Below are positions 6,929-10,778 of a stretch of DNA of 10,778 nt, one piece after another (the stretch's first letter is position 1; each line of letters opens with the position of its first letter). The notes beneath the pieces were generated by a model, which was not told where the DNA came from, did no database searches, and worked only from the letters and a program-made list of their open reading frames with translations. This DNA is from Firmicutes bacterium UBA5301 (GTDB lineage: Bacteria; Bacillota; UBA5301): contig DHRX01000123.1 of the NCBI GenBank assembly GCA_002408345.1, positions 1 through 10,778 of the forward strand, given 5' to 3'. The translations under genes and the position numbers were made by a program.

Positions 6929-7819
6929 TTGAAACGGCAAATATTAGTGTTTTTAGTTGGGGTAGCACTAGGTTTCGTAATTATTTTTATGTCCCAGGAT
7001 CTGGTAGATAATCGGTTGGCTCAAGGGGAGCAGTTTGTAACCGAACATCCCTTGGGTCGTCCGGTTACAGACCGATTAATGTGGGAACGTAACCCGAAGT
7101 TTTTAGAGATTTGTGCTCAGCAGGGGGCTTTTGTGCGGATGGGTGCTTTCCAGACAACCCTGCCTGATCCCTTACGCGGAGAAGAAGAGAATGTGGCTCA
7201 TGCTGCTAATCTGCTTGCAGGTAACGTTGTCGCTCCCGGTGAGGTTTTTTCCATGAACGCTAGGTTGGGGCCCTATACTAAACAGCGGGGTTATAAAGAC
7301 GGGCCAATCTATATGGGTACTAGAGTAGCTACTGCCGCTGGGGGTGGGGTCTGTAAAATTGCTAGTACCTTATTTAATGTTGTAGTTCTAGCGGACTTGC
7401 AGGTTGTGCAACGCCATCCCCACGGAATGCTTGTTCCTTATGTGCCTCCCGGTCAGGATGCGACGGTGGCTTACGGGGTTAAGGATTTTAAGTTTAAAAA
7501 CAATACGGGGCGGCCAGTAGTTATTTGGTCGGAAACCCTGGGTAACACGTTATATATGGCCATCTATGGTAGCCGAGTACCACCAAAAGTTACCTGGCAA
7601 CATACTATTTTAAAACGCCAGAAAACGTGGACTATTAGACGCTATAACCCTAATTTACAGCCAGGGGAAAAGCGAGTTGTTATCCCTGGTGATGATGGTT
7701 TAGCTGTACGCTCGACACTAATTAAGGAATATTCCAATGGAGAGATCGTGACTCAAGAGCTAGGTACATGGTGGTATAATCCGCTACCACGGGTAATCGA
7801 ACTAGGACCATCAAACTAA
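6929..7819 (+). CDS. VanW-family protein with N-terminal membrane anchor
   Basis: This 296-residue protein begins at a TTG preceded by GGGGGTG (6917-6923) five bases upstream; no ATG or GTG in frame fits better. Residues 3-21 form one hydrophobic segment after a basic start, an uncleaved anchor or signal. The VanW domain follows from about residue 73 to 215, with family-type stretches NVVAPGEVFSMNARLGPYT (99-117), the glycine-rich turn AAGGGVCKIASTLFN (136-150), and HPHGMLVPYVPPGQDATVAY (163-182). VanW was named from vancomycin-resistance clusters, but its activity is unknown and no other van gene is here; an exported cell-wall role is inferred. It heads a plus-strand run, with the EamA gene 24 bases after its stop. 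Confidence 0.88.
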   Translation: MKRQILVFLVGVALGFVIIFMSQDLVDNRLAQGEQFVTEHPLGRPVTDRLMWERNPKFLEICAQQGAFVRMGAFQTTLPDPLRGEEENVAHAANLLAGNVVAPGEVFSMNARLGPYTKQRGYKDGPIYMGTRVATAAGGGVCKIASTLFNVVVLADLQVVQRHPHGMLVPYVPPGQDATVAYGVKDFKFKNNTGRPVVIWSETLGNTLYMAIYGSRVPPKVTWQHTILKRQKTWTIRRYNPNLQPGEKRVVIPGDDGLAVRSTLIKEYSNGEIVTQELGTWWYNPLPRVIELGPSN

Positions 7820-7843
7820 GGCTATCTAAATTAGGAGAGTGAT

Positions 7844-8272
7844 ATGTATTATTTTGTTTTATCCCTAATAGGTGCTACTTGTTGGGGAATAGCTCCTGTC
7901 TTTGGTAAAATCGGGCTTAAAGGGGTCCAGCCTTTAGATGGTCTGGCGGCCCGGACAATTGTTACCGTAATTTTAGTCGGTACCTGGATTTTTCTTAGTG
8001 GAGGGTTGACTCGTATTTCAGCTATCCCTGGTCGGAATTGGGCGTATTTGTCTGTGGAAGCTTTTCTAGCTACTTTTGCTGGTGATATCGCCTATTATGC
8101 AGCTATTAAAGGGGGTGATATCGGCTTAGTTGGTTTAGTTTTAGCTGCTGCCCCTGTGATTACTTTAGGGATAGGCAACGCCTTTTTAAGGGAACCGCTT
8201 TCCCTAGAAAAGATTTTAGGTGCCGTATTGATTTGTGGTGGCGTCATCTTAATAGGGTTTAGCCAGGTTTAA
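7844..8272 (+). CDS. Half-size EamA/DMT-superfamily membrane protein
   Basis: The 142-residue product holds a single EamA domain, whereas most EamA transporters have two copies over about 300 residues. About five hydrophobic helices can be drawn (roughly 2-21, 35-53, 68-88, 93-114, 122-140). The first contains the family-type CWGIAPVFGKIGL and the last two flank FLREPLSLEKILGAVLICGG, the usual EamA ending. Half-size members probably act as dimers, by analogy with EmrE-like proteins; the substrate is unknown. AGGAGAG lies just before the ATG, and close spacing to the VanW gene suggests co-transcription. The TAA falls inside an inverted repeat (8268-8296). There is no sign that a longer gene was truncated. 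Confidence 0.88.
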   Translation: MYYFVLSLIGATCWGIAPVFGKIGLKGVQPLDGLAARTIVTVILVGTWIFLSGGLTRISAIPGRNWAYLSVEAFLATFAGDIAYYAAIKGGDIGLVGLVLAAAPVITLGIGNAFLREPLSLEKILGAVLICGGVILIGFSQV

Positions 8273-8296
8273 TTAGAGAAGGTAAGCCTAATTAAA
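8268..8296. repeat. Inverted repeat overlapping the EamA stop codon
   Basis: TTTAATTAG (8268-8276) and CTAATTAAA (8288-8296) are exact reverse complements around an 11-base centre. The left arm contains the TAA of the EamA gene. The arms are almost all A/T and no T-run follows, so it is a poor terminator. It lies 43 bases ahead of the SYLF gene and could be an operator or an mRNA processing hairpin; both are inference. Confidence 0.5.
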
Positions 8297-8338
8297 GCCA
8301 CGAAGTAATCGGTAGTGTTGTTGGTAGGGGGAAGGTTT

Positions 8339-9013
8339 ATGCGGATATTAATGTCTTTCGTAGTTATGTGTTGTTTGCTAAGTTTTACTGGAAGTGTTTT
8401 GGCGGCGTCTCCCTCGGAGCGCATTCAAGATTCAGTTGCTATACTTCAGGAAATGTTTAGACAACCTGATATGGAGGCGGGTCTTACCCTCCTCCAGAAA
8501 GCTAAGGGGGTCGCTATCTTTCCTGCTGTAATTAAGGCCGGGGTTATGATTGGCGGACGGTATGGTGAAGGTTTGGTACTGGTGCGTGATGAACGGGGTA
8601 GATGGTACGGCCCCCACTTTGTTAAAATTAAAGGGGTTTCCTATGGTTTACAGTTTGGGGCTCAGTCAACGGCTTTGGTGATGGTTATTACTAATGCTAA
8701 TGGCTTGAAGGGGTTTACCGGTGATAAGGTGACTATTGGTGGTGAACTTGCTGTAGCGGCAGGTCCGGTAGGGAGAAGCGGTAGTGCGGCTACAGACTCC
8801 AAATTACAAGCTGCTATCTATAGTTACTCATTAAGTAAAGGTGCTTTTGCCGGAATTTCTTTAGAAGGTTCGATAATTGAAGTGGACGAAAAAGCCAATG
8901 CAGAATATTGGGGAAAAGAAATTTCTCCGGAAAAGGCCTTAGCATCTAAAGCCTCTAGTCGCGAAATAAAACCGTTAATAATAGAATTGCAAAATTTAAT
9001 TACCAGCAAATAA
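8339..9013 (+). CDS. Secreted lipid-binding SYLF-domain (Ysc84-like) protein
   Basis: The chosen ATG at 8339 gives 224 residues; AGGGGGA lies 6 bases upstream. A GTG at 8315 in the same frame would add 8 residues ahead of a normal signal peptide, so it is rejected. Residues 1-22 form a signal peptide ending VLA with cleavage around A22/A23, and no lipobox is seen. The SYLF domain follows: KAKGVAIFPAVIKAGVMIGG (about 54-73), then GPHFVKIKGVSYGLQFGAQS, GGELAVAAGPVGRSG, and YSYSLSKGAFAGISLEGS. In eukaryotes this domain binds phosphoinositide lipids; its bacterial role is not well defined. It is third in the VanW-EamA-SYLF run and is followed by a terminator, suggesting an envelope-related unit. 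Confidence 0.9.
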   Translation: MRILMSFVVMCCLLSFTGSVLAASPSERIQDSVAILQEMFRQPDMEAGLTLLQKAKGVAIFPAVIKAGVMIGGRYGEGLVLVRDERGRWYGPHFVKIKGVSYGLQFGAQSTALVMVITNANGLKGFTGDKVTIGGELAVAAGPVGRSGSAATDSKLQAAIYSYSLSKGAFAGISLEGSIIEVDEKANAEYWGKEISPEKALASKASSREIKPLIIELQNLITSK

Positions 9014-9015
9014 GT

Positions 9016-9070
9016 TAATACCCTACTAAGGTTTTTACACCTATTAGCAGGGTATTAGTTAAATTTTTTT
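9016..9070 (+). terminator. Intrinsic terminator after the SYLF gene
   Basis: TAATACCCT (9016-9024) pairs with AGGGTATTA (9049-9057). Inside, CTAAGGT and ACCTATTAG extend the stem with two bulges and one mismatch. Seven T residues follow at 9064-9070, six bases after the stem. It directly follows the SYLF stop and lies tail-to-tail with the CotF-type gene; on the minus strand no comparable T-run follows, so it mainly serves the plus strand. Confidence 0.7.
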
Positions 9071-9073
9071 ACG

Positions 9074-9532
9074 CTATTGAGGGTTATAGAGACCGTGTTG
9101 TTGCATGTAGTTAAATAACCCCTCACCATGTTGTTGCTCTTCTTTTTGAATGTGTTGCAAGGTTTGGCGTAAGGTTGGGTTGACTGATTCAAAGATTGTT
9201 GTATTGTAAGCGCTAGAAACATACTTTTCGGTCATTAATAAGTCCTGGAGCATAAAGGCATCCTGTTGACTGGCTTGATTGTCCTGGAGTAAGTTGGGAA
9301 ATTGCGGTTTTTGTTGTTGCTGTTGCCCACCTCCTAAGTTAGGCTGTTGTCCTTGGAGAATTTGGTTAATGGTATCGTAGTGTTGTTGTTCTTGGGAGGC
9401 AAACTGTTGCAGCATCTGTTTTAATTGGGGATCTTGGACTTGATTGGCATACTTGTTGTACTTCTGGATACAAATCTCCTCATGACTTAATTGGTCTTTG
9501 AGTAATGATCGTTCTTTTTGAGTTAATTGCAT
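9074..9532 (-). CDS. CotF-type spore coat / ferritin-like protein with di-iron ligand pattern
   Basis: This 152-residue protein matches the coat F (CotF) family, which has a ferritin-like four-helix fold. It reads as two helical hairpins joined by a glutamine- and glycine-rich linker (about residues 59-90, including five consecutive Gln at 70-74). Each hairpin carries a Glu and then ExxH thirty residues on: E18 with E48-Q-Q-H51, and E102 with E132-Q-Q-H135, the ligand layout of ferritin-like di-iron proteins. A metal-binding or redox role is therefore possible besides a structural coat role. The start at 9532 has GGAGGTG 8 bases upstream. It is a single gene, convergent with the SYLF gene and divergent from the hemolysin III gene. 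No clear sporulation sigma-factor promoter was found. Confidence 0.85.
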   Translation of the reverse strand: MQLTQKERSLLKDQLSHEEICIQKYNKYANQVQDPQLKQMLQQFASQEQQHYDTINQILQGQQPNLGGGQQQQQKPQFPNLLQDNQASQQDAFMLQDLLMTEKYVSSAYNTTIFESVNPTLRQTLQHIQKEEQQHGEGLFNYMQQHGLYNPQ

Positions 9533-9547
9533 ACTAAAGCCACCTCC

Positions 9548-9567
9548 AAGTTAAGCATGGCTAACTT
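9548..9567. promoter_or_regulatory. Imperfect inverted repeat in the leader of the CotF-type gene
   Basis: AAGTT(A)AGC-ATG-GCTAACTT at 9548-9567 forms an 8-bp stem with one bulged base and a 3-base loop. It lies just upstream of, and touches, the ribosome binding site region of the CotF-type gene, in the divergent region shared with the hemolysin III gene. It may be an operator or a leader hairpin; no regulator is known. Confidence 0.35.
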
Positions 9568-9609
9568 AGAGATCCTTTATCCCCCTTTTTGCTCAAAGCC
9601 TTTCTTAAA

Positions 9610-9638
9610 TTGCGTATTCCATTGAGCTGATGTAAACT
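9610..9638 (+). promoter_or_regulatory. Weak predicted promoter of the trhA-pncA pair
   Basis: TTGCGT (9610-9615) and TAAACT (9633-9638) are 17 bases apart, with a start site expected about 20 bases before the first ATG. Match to consensus is modest, so this is a placement guess supported mainly by spacing and position. Confidence 0.28.
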
Positions 9639-9665
9639 GAATAAAAGGAAGTAGGGAAGTGGTGA

Positions 9666-10322
9666 ATGATAATGAAATTGCAAGTAAAAGACCCGATTAG
9701 TGGGTTTAGTCATCTTGTTGGTGCGTTACTCTCAGTACTGGGTTGTGTTCTGCTGATCTATTACGCAGCTTCCAAGGCTTCTCCTTGGCATATCGTCGGG
9801 TTTGCCATCTTTGGTACTAGCTTAATTCTGCTATATACAGCGAGCACATTATATCACCTCTTAAAAGTATCTGAACGTGGAACTAAGGTCCTTAGAAAGA
9901 TAGATCACATGATGATTTATATTTTAATTGCCGGAACGTATACACCTATTTGTTTAATCCCGTTACGGGGCGGTTGGGGTTGGAGCCTTTTAGTTGGTAT
10001 TTGGGTGCTAGCTGTAACTGGAATTATTCTTAAAGGGGTTTGGTTCTCTGCCCCCCGTTGGCTCTCGACCTTGTTTTACGGCATAATGGGTTGGCTAGTG
10101 GTAATTGCCTTCTGGCCCTTAAGTAAAACAGTACCAGCCTCCGGGATTGGCTGGTTAATTGCTGGCGGTATTTTTTATACTATTGGGGCTGTTATTTATG
10201 GATTAAAACGCCCAAACTTCACTTCTCGGTTCGGATTTCATGAGCTTTTCCACTTTTTTGTTTTGGCTGGGAGCTTTTGCCACTTTTGGGTAATGTACCA
10301 GTATATTTTATATTTAAAATAG
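9666..10322 (+). CDS. trhA: Hemolysin III / TrhA (PAQR-family) membrane protein
   Basis: This 218-residue integral membrane protein has about seven hydrophobic segments and belongs to the hemolysin III group of the PAQR superfamily. The family's metal-site residues are all present: S60-x3-H64 in TASTLYH, D80 in RKIDH, and H192-x3-H196 in HELFH near the C-terminus. Bacterial members have been linked to membrane fluidity homeostasis; the hemolysin name is historical and does not imply toxicity here. Two starts are possible, ATG at 9666 and ATG at 9672. GGTG at 9661-9664 is well spaced only for the second, while AGGGAAG slightly upstream suits the first. The nicotinamidase gene begins 25 bases after its stop, so the two are probably co-transcribed. 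Confidence 0.92.
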   Translation: MIMKLQVKDPISGFSHLVGALLSVLGCVLLIYYAASKASPWHIVGFAIFGTSLILLYTASTLYHLLKVSERGTKVLRKIDHMMIYILIAGTYTPICLIPLRGGWGWSLLVGIWVLAVTGIILKGVWFSAPRWLSTLFYGIMGWLVVIAFWPLSKTVPASGIGWLIAGGIFYTIGAVIYGLKRPNFTSRFGFHELFHFFVLAGSFCHFWVMYQYILYLK

Positions 10323-10347
10323 GTGGAACCGTTAGGAGGAAATAAGT

Positions 10348-10778
10348 ATGGCCCGAGCCTTACTAGTTGTTGATATGCTAAATGATTTTGTTGATCCTGC
10401 AGGGAGCTTATACGTTGGGCCAACAGCACCAACAATTATTGAACGGGTGAATCAGGAAATTACCGCTTTTCGGCAAGCGGGCGACTTAGTTATTTATATT
10501 TGTGACCAGCATCGTCCAGATGACCAGGAGTTTACCGTATTTAGTCCTCACTGTATTCAGGGAACGGTGGGAGCCCAAGTTTATCCTGAACTGAAGCCTC
10601 TTCCAGAAGAAATAATTATTCCCAAACGGCGCTACAGCGCTTTTTATGGGACTGATCTGGATTTAACTTTACGGGAACGTGGGGTTGAGGAGTTGGTTCT
10701 AGTCGGGGTTTGTACTAACATTTGTGTTTTATACACCGCTGCCGATGCTCGGATGAGAGAGTATAAGGTCAGTGTGCT
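10348..10778 (+). CDS. pncA: Nicotinamidase, isochorismatase-like cysteine hydrolase (C-terminus off the window)
   Basis: The frame from ATG 10348 stays open to the right edge, giving 143 visible residues; AGGAGGA (10334-10340) lies 7 bases upstream. The catalytic triad of the isochorismatase-like family is visible as D9 (VVDMLNDF), K93 (PKRRYSAF) and C126 (GVCTNICVLYTA). D53-x-H55 with H68 (SPHCIQGT) matches the metal site of nicotinamidases, which plain isochorismatases lack, and the YSAFYGTDLDLTLRER stretch resembles Bacillus PncA. It would convert nicotinamide to nicotinate and ammonia in the cytoplasm for NAD salvage. It follows trhA by 25 bases; a pncB-type gene could follow beyond the edge but is not seen. 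A different amidase substrate is possible. Confidence 0.85.
   Translation, partial: MARALLVVDMLNDFVDPAGSLYVGPTAPTIIERVNQEITAFRQAGDLVIYICDQHRPDDQEFTVFSPHCIQGTVGAQVYPELKPLPEEIIIPKRRYSAFYGTDLDLTLRERGVEELVLVGVCTNICVLYTAADARMREYKVSV

Noticed and set aside
8315..8338. GTG start for the SYLF protein giving 8 extra N-terminal residues.
   Set aside because: The added residues precede an otherwise normal signal peptide, and the ATG at 8339 has a purine-rich ribosome binding site at proper distance.
9311..9325. TTG/CTG trinucleotide tract that looks like a microsatellite.
   Set aside because: It is simply the codons for the polyglutamine part of the CotF-type linker, with mixed CAA/CAG codons; no separate repeat element is implied.
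10238..10435. 65-codon minus-strand open frame across the trhA-pncA junction.
   Set aside because: It runs antisense to the conserved HELFH motif and the pncA start, and its composition is unlike a real protein.

Overview
The window reads as chromosome of an anaerobic, spore-forming member of the Firmicutes (Clostridia-like). This rests on a CotF-type coat protein, a VanW protein, a DUF2294/MpsC-like protein, strong AGGAGG-type ribosome binding sites throughout, occasional TTG starts, and a Tat-exported molybdo-enzyme operon. No rRNA, tRNA, CRISPR array, transposase or phage gene is visible. The genus cannot be named from the sequence alone.

Left block (1-3884, minus strand): a three-gene respiratory operon. 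It is transcribed in the order Tat-exported molybdopterin catalytic subunit (902 aa), four-cluster [4Fe-4S] electron-transfer subunit (184 aa), TorD-family maturation chaperone (cut by the left edge). The layout resembles the polysulfide/thiosulfate/tetrathionate/arsenate reductase group, but the substrate cannot be read from sequence. No NrfD-type membrane anchor lies between the Fe-S and chaperone genes. A strong hairpin terminator at 3961-3996 separates this operon from the gene upstream of it.

Middle block (4020-6762): a small DUF2294/MpsC-like gene on the minus strand; a divergent plus-strand DUF4438 gene, whose predicted promoter is followed at once by a perfect 14-bp palindrome; and a full-length RtcB RNA ligase gene on the minus strand. 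DUF4438 and rtcB converge and share a TTAA in which each reads its stop codon.

Right block (6929-10778): a plus-strand run of VanW-family membrane-anchored protein, half-size EamA transporter and secreted SYLF-domain protein, closed by a terminator. Facing it on the minus strand is a CotF-type ferritin-like protein that keeps both halves of a di-iron ligand pattern. Divergent from that gene is a plus-strand pair: a hemolysin III/TrhA membrane protein and a nicotinamidase cut by the right edge.

Most genes belong to recognised families, and I see no clear new multi-gene system. The points most worth a second look are the anchor-less molybdo-enzyme operon with a shortened Fe-S cysteine spacing, the palindrome-controlled DUF4438 gene, and the di-iron pattern in the coat-type protein.
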